A stretch of 54,788 bases of DNA, taken from Verrucomicrobiia bacterium. Lineage in GTDB: Bacteria > Verrucomicrobiota > Verrucomicrobiia > Limisphaerales > UBA11358. Where the stretch lies: the NCBI GenBank assembly GCA_025451535.1, contig JANWKE010000172.1, positions 1 through 54,788 of the forward strand, in the 5' to 3' direction. Positions 1 through 8,824 of this stretch are shown here, in pieces; position 1 is the first letter of the stretch; every line of letters starts with the position of its first letter. The notes beneath the pieces are model-generated. The model searched no databases. It was not told the DNA's origin and was given only the letters and a program-made list of their open reading frames with translations. The translations under genes were made by a program, and so were the position numbers.

Positions 1-126
1 AATTTGCTGATTGCCAAACAACGAAACGGCCCGACGGGCGATATCAATCTGACATTCTTGAGGCCTTACACGCGATTTGAAAGCGCAGCCAAAGTCAGCG
101 ATGAAGATGTGCCGGTGGACCGATAG
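1..126 (+). CDS. dnaB: Replicative DNA helicase DnaB, C-terminal end (5' truncated by window)
   Basis: The first 41 sense codons, read in frame 1 and ending in TAG at 124-126, give the far C-terminus of a replicative helicase. The stretch [11 protein letters not shown] followed by a FLRPYTRFE-like strand is the conserved end of the RecA-like domain of DnaB, where the arginine-finger region and last beta strands lie. The remaining tail (about 12 residues, acidic) is not conserved. DnaB unwinds DNA as a hexamer at the replication fork. The bamA start codon follows three bases after the stop, so the two may share a transcript. Only this tail is visible; the identification rests on the short motif and family knowledge. 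Confidence 0.85.
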   Translation, partial: NLLIAKQRNGPTGDINLTFLRPYTRFESAAKVSDEDVPVDR

Positions 127-129
127 ACG

Positions 130-2583
130 ATGAAATTATTTTTTCGCCTTTTCGGGATATGCCTCTTGCTGGGCTGCGCGCCAGCCGTCTGGTCGCAAAC
201 CGCCGGGCTTAAAATTGACCGGGTGGACATCAAATACGTCGGCCCGGCGACGGTCAGTGAGCAATTCGTCCGTTCCAACATCCGCCTCAAGGCCGGAGAT
301 TTTTATAATGCCACCGCTTCCGAGGCGGACATTCGCGGCCTCTATGCCACGGGACAGTTTTATAACATCCGGGTGGGCCTGGAGCAGGCCAGCGATGGCG
401 GCGTGGTGCTGACGTATATCGTTCAGGCCCGCCCGCGCCTGACGGAGATCAAAATCGAGGGCAACAAAAAACTGAGCGCCTCGAAAATCCGGAAGAAAAT
501 CACCGCCAAGATCGGCCAGCCCTTGGACGAACAAAAGCTGTTTACCGACAGCCAGGAGATTCAGAAACTTTATGAGAAATACGGCCATGCCGGCACCCGG
601 GTCAAATACGTGGTGGACGTGGATGAAAACGCCGGGCACGGCACGGCGACGTTTCAAATCGCCGAACAGCCCAAGGTCAAGATTGTAAAGATTGAGTTCA
701 TCGGCGCGGCGGCATTTTCCCAGCGGGAATTGCGCAAGCAGCTCAAGACCCGGGAACGCTGGATGTTTTCGTGGCTGACCGGCAGCGATGTGTACAAGGA
801 GGACCAGTTTGAGGATGACCGGGATGCGCTGACGCAATTTTACCGCAGCCACGGTTACCTGGATTTCGAAATCAAGGACGTAAAGCTTGAGCATCCGACG
901 CCCAAAACCATGGACATCCGGTTTTTCGTCTTTGAAGGCCGGCAATATAAAGTCGGCTCGGTCAAGTTCACCGGCAACAAGATTTTCAACGACGCACAGA
1001 TTCACCAGGGGCTCCAATATGTTCACGACTTCGAGCGTGAGCGGGGCAAACTCGGTCCGCACGGCCTGCCGATGGATGCGGGCGATATCTTCACGCCCGA
1101 CGGGCTCGACAAGGATGTGACGGCCGTCGAGGATTTTTACGGCAGCAAAGGATACATTAATGTAAAACAAGGCCCTGCGCTCCAGGTTGCGCGCGTGCCC
1201 AACGTGGACACCGGCACGATGGATCTGGAGTTCCAGATTGACGAGGGCCACAAGTATTACGTCGAGCGCATTGACATTCACGGCAACATCAAGACGAAGG
1301 ACAAGGTCATCCGGCGCGAACTGGCGATTTCCCCCGGCGAGGTCTTCGACATGGTGCGTGTCAAAATCAGCAAACGGCGCCTCGAAGGGCTCCAGTATTT
1401 TGACAAGGTGGACATGAACCCGGAGCCGACCGATCCGCCGATTGCCGGGCGCCAGAATCTGGTCGTGGACGTCGAGGAACAAAACACCGGCAAGCTCATG
1501 CTCGGCGCCGGGTTCAGTTCCGTGGATTCCGTGGTCGGTTTCATTGAAATCGAACAGGCCAATTTCGATTTGTTCCACCCGCCCTACTTCACGGGTGGCG
1601 GCCAGCGGGCGCGGCTGTTTATCCAACTGGGCAGCCAGCGCCAGGACTATGAACTCCTGTTCAGCGAGCCGTGGTTTATGAATCGCAAGCTCCGGCTGGA
1701 CGTGGACCTTTACCGGCACCAATGGGATTTCGAAAGCCCCAACAACATTTTCAATGAGACCCGCACCGGCGCCAGCGTCAGCCTGACCCGCGCCCTGTGG
1801 AGCGACTTTCTCATCGGCACGATCGGTTACTCCATCGAGGATGTCGGTATTGATTTAAACAGCGGCTGGCATGGCGGAGAACCCACTTTGCCAATTTTTA
1901 CCCCGCCGAATGTGCCGGACGCCATTTTGGAACAAACCGGAGACCATTTGTTCCATCATTTCACCGCTTCGCTGGCCTATGACACGCGTAACAGCAATGA
2001 ATTGCCCAATGGCGGCCAGCGGACGGAGTTTGACCCGGAATTCGTGACGGGTGACAGCAGCTATTACAAACTGGACTTTAAAACCGAATGGTTTTTTCGC
2101 GGTCTCTACAAGAGTCACGTCATCGAATTAAGTGGACGCGCGGGTTTTGCGGACGGCTTGGGTACCGAAAATGTGCCATTTTATGACCGCTACTATCTCG
2201 GCGGTCTCTACAATCTGCGCGGCTTCAAATACCGCAATATTGCCCCGCGCCAGCCGTTTAGCATCACCGAACCCCTTGTGCCGAGCGAACCGATCGGCGG
2301 CGACAGCTACTGGTTTGGTTCGGTTGATTACTACATACCTATCATTCAAAAAGAGGGCGGCATGAGTCTGCGTTTCGATCTCTTCTACGACATCGGGGCC
2401 GTCAGTGCGCAACCGTTTTCCTTTTCCAGCGGAATTGATGACGATTATGGCGTTGGCCTGCTCTTGAACATTCCCCATCTGGGGCCCCTGCAATTGTACT
2501 ACGGCATTCCCATCAACCATGACCAGTACAACAGCCCCGCCGGCAAGTTTCAATTCGGGTTTGGCTACTCACGCGAGTTTTAA
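130..2583 (+). CDS. bamA: Outer membrane protein assembly factor BamA
   Basis: This 817-residue protein has a signal peptide (residues 1-22, cleavage after AVWS) and five POTRA-like units starting near residues 27, 104, 183, 273 and 375. Each opens with a beta strand of the pattern I-x-I-x-G-N. A beta-barrel (about 452-817) follows and ends in the aromatic SREF expected of an outer membrane protein. BamA is the Omp85 insertase that folds beta-barrel proteins into the outer membrane. The late barrel carries the conserved YNLRGFKYR motif (near residue 697) of the lid loop. There is no clear Shine-Dalgarno, but the start is the first ATG after dnaB and opens the signal peptide. LLLGC inside the signal slightly resembles a lipobox, but BamA is not a lipoprotein. 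The periplasmic chaperone skp lies downstream. Confidence 0.95.
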   Translation: MKLFFRLFGICLLLGCAPAVWSQTAGLKIDRVDIKYVGPATVSEQFVRSNIRLKAGDFYNATASEADIRGLYATGQFYNIRVGLEQASDGGVVLTYIVQARPRLTEIKIEGNKKLSASKIRKKITAKIGQPLDEQKLFTDSQEIQKLYEKYGHAGTRVKYVVDVDENAGHGTATFQIAEQPKVKIVKIEFIGAAAFSQRELRKQLKTRERWMFSWLTGSDVYKEDQFEDDRDALTQFYRSHGYLDFEIKDVKLEHPTPKTMDIRFFVFEGRQYKVGSVKFTGNKIFNDAQIHQGLQYVHDFERERGKLGPHGLPMDAGDIFTPDGLDKDVTAVEDFYGSKGYINVKQGPALQVARVPNVDTGTMDLEFQIDEGHKYYVERIDIHGNIKTKDKVIRRELAISPGEVFDMVRVKISKRRLEGLQYFDKVDMNPEPTDPPIAGRQNLVVDVEEQNTGKLMLGAGFSSVDSVVGFIEIEQANFDLFHPPYFTGGGQRARLFIQLGSQRQDYELLFSEPWFMNRKLRLDVDLYRHQWDFESPNNIFNETRTGASVSLTRALWSDFLIGTIGYSIEDVGIDLNSGWHGGEPTLPIFTPPNVPDAILEQTGDHLFHHFTASLAYDTRNSNELPNGGQRTEFDPEFVTGDSSYYKLDFKTEWFFRGLYKSHVIELSGRAGFADGLGTENVPFYDRYYLGGLYNLRGFKYRNIAPRQPFSITEPLVPSEPIGGDSYWFGSVDYYIPIIQKEGGMSLRFDLFYDIGAVSAQPFSFSSGIDDDYGVGLLLNIPHLGPLQLYYGIPINHDQYNSPAGKFQFGFGYSREF

Positions 2584-2598
2584 GATGAACGGTGTGAT

Positions 2599-5500
2599 AT
2601 GAAAAAGATTCTTTTGTTAAAATCAATCGTTGCCGGGTTGGTTTGCGCGGGTGCCTCAGAGGTATTGGCACTCGTACCCCCGACTCCGGTTCCGGCGGCA
2701 CTCGGCAATCTCCCGCTCTACTTCGAAGCCAATCCCGATCTGGCAACTGACCACGCCGGCTTCATCACCCGCGGGGGTAATTACCAATTTTTACTTTCGC
2801 CGACGGAAGTCCAAATCGCGCTGGGCGAAACCGGCGTCAAACCGGCAGACGTGCGAATGAATTTTGTCGGAGCCAGTCCCAAGGCACAAATGTCTGGCGA
2901 CACCGAACTGCCCGGCAAAATCAATTATCTCATCGGTAACCATCCCGCGCAGTGGCGTACCGGTGTGGCGACGTTTACCCGGGTACGGGTCGAACAACTT
3001 TATCCCGGCATCAACCTGGTGTACTACGGCGACCAGCAGCAGCTGGAATACGATTTTACCATTGCTCCCGGTATCAGCCCGAACGCGGCCAAAATCCTTT
3101 TTCAGGGCGTTGATAAAATTTCAATTGGCGCCGGCGGTGAATTGATCCTGGTGGCGGCCGGAGGTGAAATCCGGCAGCCCGCGCCGGTCATTTACCAGAT
3201 GATTCAAGGCCGGCGTCAGACCATCAGCGGTGGTTACCAGCTTGTGGATGCGCGCACGGTCGCATTCGCCGTTGGAGAATATGATCAAAAACTGCCATTG
3301 GTGATCGACCCGATATTGAATTTCTCGACTTACTTTGGTGGTAATTCCAGCGATACCGCCTGGTCGGTCGCCCTGGACACCAACGGTTTTATTTATGTCG
3401 CGGGCCAAACCTTGTCCAAGCAGATATCGGCCACCAATACCTTCTCCACCCCCGGCGCGTTTCAGACAAATTTCGCGGGGGGAAGTATCGCCGGTGACGC
3501 CTTTGTCGCCAAATTTGATAATCAGGGCAGCAATCTCATTTACCTTACCTACCTTGGTGGAAGTGTCGATGACGTTGCGCTCAGCCTCGCAGTGGACAAC
3601 ACCGGCAACGCCTTTGTGGGCGGCTACACCGATTCGCCCGATTTTCCAACCAACAATGCGATCCAGGCAAAAATATCGGGCGTGCCGGACAAGTATGTTC
3701 ATCTCTACCCGATCGACGGCTTTGTGTCTGAATTAAATGCCAGTGGCTCCGGTTTGGTTTACTCGACTTATCTCGGCGGCGCCCAGGCGGATGGAGTCTA
3801 TGGTATCACGGTGGACCCGGCGGATAATGCCTATGTGACCGGTTTCACTTGTTCCACCAACTTTCCAACAACCAATGCATTACCCTTTCAGCTGGCAGGA
3901 ACCACGAACACTTTGTTAAACCATCTGGCCTGCCCTAATTCTTTCTACTTTAACAACAACGCTTTCGTCGCTGAAATCGCGTCTAATGGAACGTCCCTGG
4001 CATTTTCCAGTTATTTGGGAGGAACAAACTTTGATTGGGGCAACAGCATCGCGGTTGACGCCTCCAATTACATTTATGTTGCCGGTTACACGGCTTCGAC
4101 AAACTTTCCCACGACCAACGCCGTGCAGCAGCAGTTTGTCTCCGTGACGGTTACAACCAATGCGCTGTCCACCAACGTGGTGTTCACCACCAACTTTTAC
4201 AACGGCTACTTGCTCAACGGCTCCTCAAACTTGACCACCACTTTCGATGCCTTTGTTACCAAACTTGCTCCCGGCGGCACTGGCTGGGTCTATTCCACTC
4301 TTTTGGGTGGTACGAACAACGATGTTGCCAATCATCTTGCTCTGGATGGGGCGGGTAACGCCTATGTGACCGGCTGGACGGTTTCCACCAATTTTCCCGA
4401 TAACGCCACGAACGTTGTCGGTTTATACAATGGCCTGACCAATGACATTGGCCTTTTTTCCCCGCTCATCACCAATGCCTTCCTGACGCAAATCACCTGG
4501 AATGGCACCAATGCGGCCATCGGCTTTTCGACCGCATTTGGCGGCACCAATTTCGGCATTGATGTCGGCTATGGCGTAACGGTGGATCCCGCCGGCAACG
4601 TATTTGTAGTGGGTGCTTCTTCCACAACCAATTTCCCGGCTGTCAATACGCCCGGTCTTTTCGCCACCACCAATGCCGGCGGCAGCGACGCCTTTGTGAT
4701 CGCGTTCAGTACCAATGCTTCCGCTGTTCTTTACTCGGGGTATCTGGGCGGTTCCGGCAACGACTACGGCTATGGCATCGCCGTGGACTCGCTGACCAAC
4801 GCGTATATGGCCGGTCAGACGGCTTCACCCAATTTTCCAACCTTTTCCCCGCGTCAATCTTCCCTCAACGGCGCCAGCGACGCTTTCCTGGCCAAAATTG
4901 TTTGGGCCGTGCTGCCCGTGGAGATTACCAACCAGCCAACGAATCAGGTGGTGGCCGCAGGCACTTCGAGCTTTTTAGGAGTCTCGAGCGCCAGCCTGGT
5001 GGTCGGTGCAACCGGGGCACCGCCCTTGAGTTATCAATGGCAGTTCCAGGGAACCAACCTGACATGGACGAATTTGGTGAATGGAGGTACAAACTTGCTG
5101 GGGAATGGAAAGCATATCAGTGGCGCAACCAACGCCACCCTGACGATAAGCTGTCCGGAAACCAACGACAGCGGGGACTATCAGGTGATCATCACTAATT
5201 ACGCAGGGTCGGTGACCAGTTCCGTTGCCACGCTGACGGTGACAAATATTCCGACGGTATTTTCAGTACAACCGAACAGTCAAACCGTGGGAGTGGGTTC
5301 GACTGTCCAATTCAATTTTAACGCGACTTTCCAGCAGCCTGCCACTGCTCAATGGCTGAAAGACGGGACGAACTTGATCAATGGAGGACGCATTAGTGGC
5401 GCCAGCAATAACTTTACTCTGACGATCAACAACGCCGGGACGAACGATGACGGAACCTACTGGGTTGTCGTCACAACCCCTTGGGGATCATTGGCCAGCT

Positions 5501-6039
5501 CCAATGCGGTTCTGACGGTGGTGTCTCTACCGACGATTACGGTGCCCCCAACGAACCAGACGGTGGGACTGGGTTCAACGATCGTTTCTACTGTAACTGC
5601 CGTAGGGGTGGCACCGTTGAGTTATCAGTGGCAGGCGAACGGAACGAATTTAGCGGCGGGAGGGAACATCAGCAGCGGCGTAACCAACTCTTTTCTGGTC
5701 ATCACCAATGCGCAGCCGGGTAATGATGGAGGCTATTCGGTCATCGTAACAAACGTGGTCGGAGCGGTAACCAGCTCCCCTCCCGCTGTCCTGACGGTGC
5801 TGACGGCACCGCAGTTCGGAACCATTACGCCCGGGACCAACGGCGGGTTCGTGTTAACCGGTGTCGGCGGCACCAACAGCGGCTCCTATACTGTGTTGAC
5901 TTCGACCAATCTGACAATACCGCCGGCGCTTTGGACGCCGGTGGCGACCAACCCTTTTGACAGCCAAGGCCGGTTTGTTTTCACCAACATCGCGCCGACT
6001 GACGCGCCGCAATTGTTTTACCTTCTGCAAATGCAATAA
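2599..6039 (+). CDS. Exported SBBP beta-propeller protein with Ig-like domains
   Basis: This 1146-residue secreted or surface protein starts with a signal peptide (about residues 1-24). Next comes an N-terminal domain (about 25-235) of the kind that precedes SBBP repeats, with the motif YPGINLVYYG near residue 135 and ending in PLVIDPIL. SBBP propeller repeats fill about 240-770; each carries a YSTYLGG-like strand, then AVD..GNAYV.G.T.S..FPT. Three Ig-like domains start near 773, 884 and 976 (LSYQW..NGTNL...GG and DGTYWVVV). The last 75 residues form a module with TSTNL, a tryptophan and FYLLQ at the end, also seen in the metalloprotease at 42618. Asn and Thr content is very high. A binding or structural role at the cell surface is likely; the ligand cannot be told. 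It sits between bamA and skp, so it may use that machinery. Confidence 0.85.
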   Translation: MKKILLLKSIVAGLVCAGASEVLALVPPTPVPAALGNLPLYFEANPDLATDHAGFITRGGNYQFLLSPTEVQIALGETGVKPADVRMNFVGASPKAQMSGDTELPGKINYLIGNHPAQWRTGVATFTRVRVEQLYPGINLVYYGDQQQLEYDFTIAPGISPNAAKILFQGVDKISIGAGGELILVAAGGEIRQPAPVIYQMIQGRRQTISGGYQLVDARTVAFAVGEYDQKLPLVIDPILNFSTYFGGNSSDTAWSVALDTNGFIYVAGQTLSKQISATNTFSTPGAFQTNFAGGSIAGDAFVAKFDNQGSNLIYLTYLGGSVDDVALSLAVDNTGNAFVGGYTDSPDFPTNNAIQAKISGVPDKYVHLYPIDGFVSELNASGSGLVYSTYLGGAQADGVYGITVDPADNAYVTGFTCSTNFPTTNALPFQLAGTTNTLLNHLACPNSFYFNNNAFVAEIASNGTSLAFSSYLGGTNFDWGNSIAVDASNYIYVAGYTASTNFPTTNAVQQQFVSVTVTTNALSTNVVFTTNFYNGYLLNGSSNLTTTFDAFVTKLAPGGTGWVYSTLLGGTNNDVANHLALDGAGNAYVTGWTVSTNFPDNATNVVGLYNGLTNDIGLFSPLITNAFLTQITWNGTNAAIGFSTAFGGTNFGIDVGYGVTVDPAGNVFVVGASSTTNFPAVNTPGLFATTNAGGSDAFVIAFSTNASAVLYSGYLGGSGNDYGYGIAVDSLTNAYMAGQTASPNFPTFSPRQSSLNGASDAFLAKIVWAVLPVEITNQPTNQVVAAGTSSFLGVSSASLVVGATGAPPLSYQWQFQGTNLTWTNLVNGGTNLLGNGKHISGATNATLTISCPETNDSGDYQVIITNYAGSVTSSVATLTVTNIPTVFSVQPNSQTVGVGSTVQFNFNATFQQPATAQWLKDGTNLINGGRISGASNNFTLTINNAGTNDDGTYWVVVTTPWGSLASSNAVLTVVSLPTITVPPTNQTVGLGSTIVSTVTAVGVAPLSYQWQANGTNLAAGGNISSGVTNSFLVITNAQPGNDGGYSVIVTNVVGAVTSSPPAVLTVLTAPQFGTITPGTNGGFVLTGVGGTNSGSYTVLTSTNLTIPPALWTPVATNPFDSQGRFVFTNIAPTDAPQLFYLLQMQ

Positions 6040-6115
6040 CCCTGACCCGCCGGCCGGGATTTGCGCCCGCCAGTTTTGAGTTGGCGTTTGCGTGAAATTC
6101 TGTTTTCTTATGCCC

Positions 6116-6763
6116 ATGAAACGTGTTTTACGAATCATTTTACCAACGGTTTTGTTGATGTCGTGGTTAAGCAGCCCCGCCCTGGCGCAGCAGAAGATCG
6201 CCACGGTGGACATGCGCAAGCTTTTTGATGGTTATTGGAAAACCAAGCAGGCCGAGACCGCGCTCAATGACCGCAAGGCGGAACTGGACAAGGAAGACCG
6301 CGGATTTCTTGATAATTTACAGAAAGACAGGACGGCATATCAGAAATTGCTGGACGCCGCCGCTGACCAGGCCATTTCCGCCGATGAGCGCGACAAGCGC
6401 AAACAAGCCGCCGCTGACAAATACGCCGAGATCAAGGATTCGCAAACGGCCATTGTCCAATTTGAGCGCCAGGCGCAGGCAACCCTCGGCTCACAAACCC
6501 AACGGATGCGCAGCGATATTCTCAAGGAAATCACGTCAGCGGTAAGCACCAAGGCCAAGGCGGCCGGTTATACCGTGGTGCTTGACACCGCATCGGATAA
6601 CGCCAACCAAACGTCGGTGGTGCTTTACAACGATGGTCAAAACGATTTGACGGCCGGGGTCCTCGCCCAGCTCAATGCCGGCGCCCCCATTGACATGAAC
6701 AAGGCAGCCGCCTCGGGAGTGCCGGCGCTGACGATTACTACCAACAGTCCGAACAGTCCGTAG
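6116..6763 (+). CDS. skp: Periplasmic OMP chaperone, OmpH/Skp family
   Basis: This is a 215-residue protein with a signal peptide ending ALAQQ (about residue 23). A short strand, KIATVDMRKLFDGYW, is the hallmark opening of the OmpH/Skp family. A long charged helical region (about 45-140, rich in K, E, D, Q and A) would form the tentacle coiled coil, and beta strands follow (YTVVLDTA). Skp trimers hold unfolded outer membrane proteins in the periplasm and deliver them to BamA, encoded upstream. An ATG six bases upstream (6110) and a GTG at 6092 are alternative starts; 6116 gives the cleanest signal peptide. The protein is somewhat longer than the usual 160-190 residues because of a low-complexity tail rich in N, S, T and P. 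Confidence 0.85.
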   Translation: MKRVLRIILPTVLLMSWLSSPALAQQKIATVDMRKLFDGYWKTKQAETALNDRKAELDKEDRGFLDNLQKDRTAYQKLLDAAADQAISADERDKRKQAAADKYAEIKDSQTAIVQFERQAQATLGSQTQRMRSDILKEITSAVSTKAKAAGYTVVLDTASDNANQTSVVLYNDGQNDLTAGVLAQLNAGAPIDMNKAAASGVPALTITTNSPNSP

Positions 6764-6772
6764 CAAATCATT

Positions 6773-7954
6773 TTAACCGGCGCTGAGCCGTTGCACCGGT
6801 TTCTCAAACAACATCCGGTGCGCCTCCTCCAGGATTTCCGGAATCCGTCGGGCGAACGGGCTGTGCCGAATCGCGGTCTGCAAATCCACCTCCCCGATCT
6901 TCGCCGCGTTCTGGCCGGGGAACCAATGCTCGGCCTGGCCCAGCAGATTGTAGCGCATTTTGCCCCACGCCACCAGATCCAGCGATTTTGCATATGTCCA
7001 CAGCCGCAAAATTTCCGACACGTTGATTTCACCGGGCACGTCTCCAAAATTGGGCAATCCTTGGAACCACCGCGCACACCAGTCCGCGCCGAGCACCCGC
7101 TCCATTTCCGCGCGCAGCCGCTTTTCCATCGGCGCAATCGTCTCCGGAATCCGGTCGTAAAATTCCAGCGCCCGGACATGTTCGTCAAAATCCGCCGGCC
7201 GGGCCGCGCCACAGCTCAAGGTGTGAACTTCCTTCCGCGCCAGGCAATAAAGGTCGTTGAACGCCATCGGCGTCAGCGGCGCGCAAAGCTCCACCAGTTT
7301 CTTTGGCGGCTCGTAGAGTTTCCCGCCCTTGTCGTTCGGACTGATGATGAATATGCCCATGTCCCGCCGGTGCGCCGCCGCCACCGCCGCCCGGTTTAAA
7401 TCGTTCACGAAATACCAGTGAACGTTCATGTAGTCGAACCCGCCGCTGTTCACTGCGTCCAGGATGACGTCCGTGGTCGCGTGCGTGGAGAAACCGATAA
7501 ACCGCGCGCGGCCTTCCCTCTGCAACTGCCGGGCGGCGGCCAGACAACCATCTTTCTTCAGTGACCAGTCCAGCAACTCGCGGTTATTGATGCCATGCAG
7601 CGACAGCAGGTCCACGTAGTCCAGCTTCAGGTATTTCATCGAAGCTTCAAAGTCCTTGAGAAACTCCTGCTCCGTGGCATAGGGCTTGATTTTCGTCTGG
7701 ACGATGATTTTCTCCCGCGGCAATTTGGGCAGGACGTTGCCGAGCTGCATTTCCGAGGTGCCGTAACCGCGCGCCGTTTCGATGTGATTGATGCCCAGCT
7801 CCAGCGCCCGGTGAATGGTCGCTTCGATATTTTCCTGGTTTTCGCGGGGGATTTCCTTTGGGTCCACGTCCTGCCACTTGAATTGATAGCGCATCCCGCC
7901 GCAGGAAATCACCGGCATCTTCAGTTCCGTCCGCCCAAAACGACGATATTTCAT
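6773..7954 (-). CDS. Aldo/keto reductase family oxidoreductase
   Basis: This 393-residue protein begins [20 protein letters not shown], a textbook aldo/keto reductase opening. It keeps the TIM-barrel landmarks: [16 protein letters not shown] with the catalytic Tyr and Asp region (here ETARGYG in place of DTA..YG), the Lys strand [10 protein letters not shown], the [11 protein letters not shown] strand with the catalytic His, and IGFSTHA. The family reduces carbonyls with NADPH. The C-terminal 120 residues extend past the barrel, as in AKRs that carry a 4Fe-4S domain, but no CxxCxxC cluster is visible there. The longer frame up to 8017 was not used because the conserved start is at 7954 and the extra residues are not AKR-like. 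The substrate is unknown. It is divergent from rpmI. Confidence 0.85.
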   Translation of the reverse strand: MKYRRFGRTELKMPVISCGGMRYQFKWQDVDPKEIPRENQENIEATIHRALELGINHIETARGYGTSEMQLGNVLPKLPREKIIVQTKIKPYATEQEFLKDFEASMKYLKLDYVDLLSLHGINNRELLDWSLKKDGCLAAARQLQREGRARFIGFSTHATTDVILDAVNSGGFDYMNVHWYFVNDLNRAAVAAAHRRDMGIFIISPNDKGGKLYEPPKKLVELCAPLTPMAFNDLYCLARKEVHTLSCGAARPADFDEHVRALEFYDRIPETIAPMEKRLRAEMERVLGADWCARWFQGLPNFGDVPGEINVSEILRLWTYAKSLDLVAWGKMRYNLLGQAEHWFPGQNAAKIGEVDLQTAIRHSPFARRIPEILEEAHRMLFEKPVQRLSAG

Positions 7955-8024
7955 CGGGGCGAAAAATAAGTGACCCCGGCAGCTCTGGCAAGCAACCCGG
8001 CCCGATTTTGGCTTCAAAAACCGC

Positions 8025-8053
8025 TTGCTACCGCCACCCGCATGGCGTATAGT
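8025..8053 (+). promoter_or_regulatory. Putative sigma-70 promoter for rpmI-rplT
   Basis: TTGCTA at 8025-8030 and TATAGT at 8048-8053 are separated by exactly 17 bases, a good housekeeping promoter match. Transcription would start about 28 bases before the rpmI ATG. The leader is too short for the long L20 autoregulatory leader known from Bacillus and E. coli. Confidence 0.5.
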
Positions 8054-8087
8054 GCGCGCTCTTTTGCAACAGCGATTTTAAGATTTT

Positions 8088-8297
8088 ATGCGACGTCCCA
8101 AAGGCATCAAAACCAGGAAGTCCGTGGCCAAACGATTCAAAATCACGGCCCGCGGAAAGGTCCTGCGCTCCAGCGCGGGCCGGCGCCACCTGGCGCAATC
8201 CAAGAATCCCAAACGCCGCCGTTCGCTACGCGGCCTGACCGGCGTGGATCCGACCGACGTCTACCGCATTACCCAGAGTTTGCCTTTCAGCCACTGA
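8088..8297 (+). CDS. rpmI: 50S ribosomal protein L35
   Basis: This is a small basic 69-residue protein with the L35 features: KGIKTRKSVAKRFKITARGKV near the start and RRSLRG towards the end, where L35 normally has KRRLR. It binds the large ribosomal subunit and is normally encoded next to rplT, as here (40 bases apart). The usual upstream partner infC (IF3) is absent, and an own promoter lies directly upstream. Confidence 0.93.
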   Translation: MRRPKGIKTRKSVAKRFKITARGKVLRSSAGRRHLAQSKNPKRRRSLRGLTGVDPTDVYRITQSLPFSH

Positions 8298-8337
8298 CAG
8301 CCCGGATCCCAGACACCAGAACTTAGTTCCAGATTTT

Positions 8338-8721
8338 ATGCGAGTTACCAACGCCCCCGCTTCCCGTAAACGCCGCACCCGGATGATCCGCGCCGCCAAA
8401 GGCTTCCGGATGCGCCGCTCAAAACTTTACCGCTACGCGTCCGACGCCGTGGACCATGGCCGCCAATACGCCTATCGTGACCGACGCCGCAAAAAGCGTT
8501 TGTTCCGGTACCTCTGGCAGGTCCGCATCAACGCCGCCGCCCGGGCGGCCGGCCTCACGTACAGCCGCCTGATCGAAGGGCTGAAGGCTGCCCAATTCGC
8601 GCTTGACCGCAAGGTGCTCGCCGACCTCGCTGCGACTGACGCCGCCACTTTTAACGAACTGGTCAATGTCGCCAAAAATGCGCTCAAGGCCAAGCCCGGC
8701 GCCGCCCTGGCAAAAACGTAA
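8338..8721 (+). CDS. rplT: 50S ribosomal protein L20
   Basis: This 127-residue protein matches L20 throughout: an Arg/Lys-rich N-terminal arm (RKRRTRMIRAAKGF), the AYRDRRRKKR segment, the RINAAARAAGLTYSRLIEGL helix and the globular end ALDRKVLADLAATDAATFNELV. L20 is an early-binding assembly protein of the 50S subunit that contacts 23S rRNA. In many bacteria it also represses its own operon. It is cotranscribed with rpmI and followed by a strong terminator at 8749. Confidence 0.95.
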   Translation: MRVTNAPASRKRRTRMIRAAKGFRMRRSKLYRYASDAVDHGRQYAYRDRRRKKRLFRYLWQVRINAAARAAGLTYSRLIEGLKAAQFALDRKVLADLAATDAATFNELVNVAKNALKAKPGAALAKT

Positions 8722-8748
8722 GCGAAATTTCAGTTTGAATTCAACCCG

Positions 8749-8780
8749 CGGGCGGTCTGAAAAGGATCGCCCGTTTTGCT
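8749..8780 (+). terminator. Rho-independent terminator of the rpmI-rplT operon
   Basis: CGGGCGGT at 8749-8756 pairs with ATCGCCCG at 8766-8773 (eight pairs, one G-U), with a nine-base loop. TTTTGCTTTTG follows at once. It separates the ribosomal genes from pheS. Confidence 0.75.
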
Positions 8781-8824
8781 TTTGTTTCCCTCCGCCATCC
8801 CCTATCTTTCATTCTCAATTTCGT

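Noticed and set aside
130-180. Lipoprotein signal in BamA (LLLGC)
   Set aside because: BamA is an integral outer membrane barrel; a normal signal peptidase I site (AVWSQ) follows, so the Cys is probably coincidental.
136-1722. A 528-codon open frame on the minus strand opposite bamA
   Set aside because: It is a shadow of the GC-rich bamA codons; its composition is odd, it has no recognisable motif, and bamA on the other strand has all the expected domains.
7971-8087. infC (IF3) or a long L20 leader in front of rpmI
   Set aside because: Only about 130 bases separate rpmI from the divergent aldo/keto reductase; no IF3 frame is present and a good promoter sits immediately upstream.
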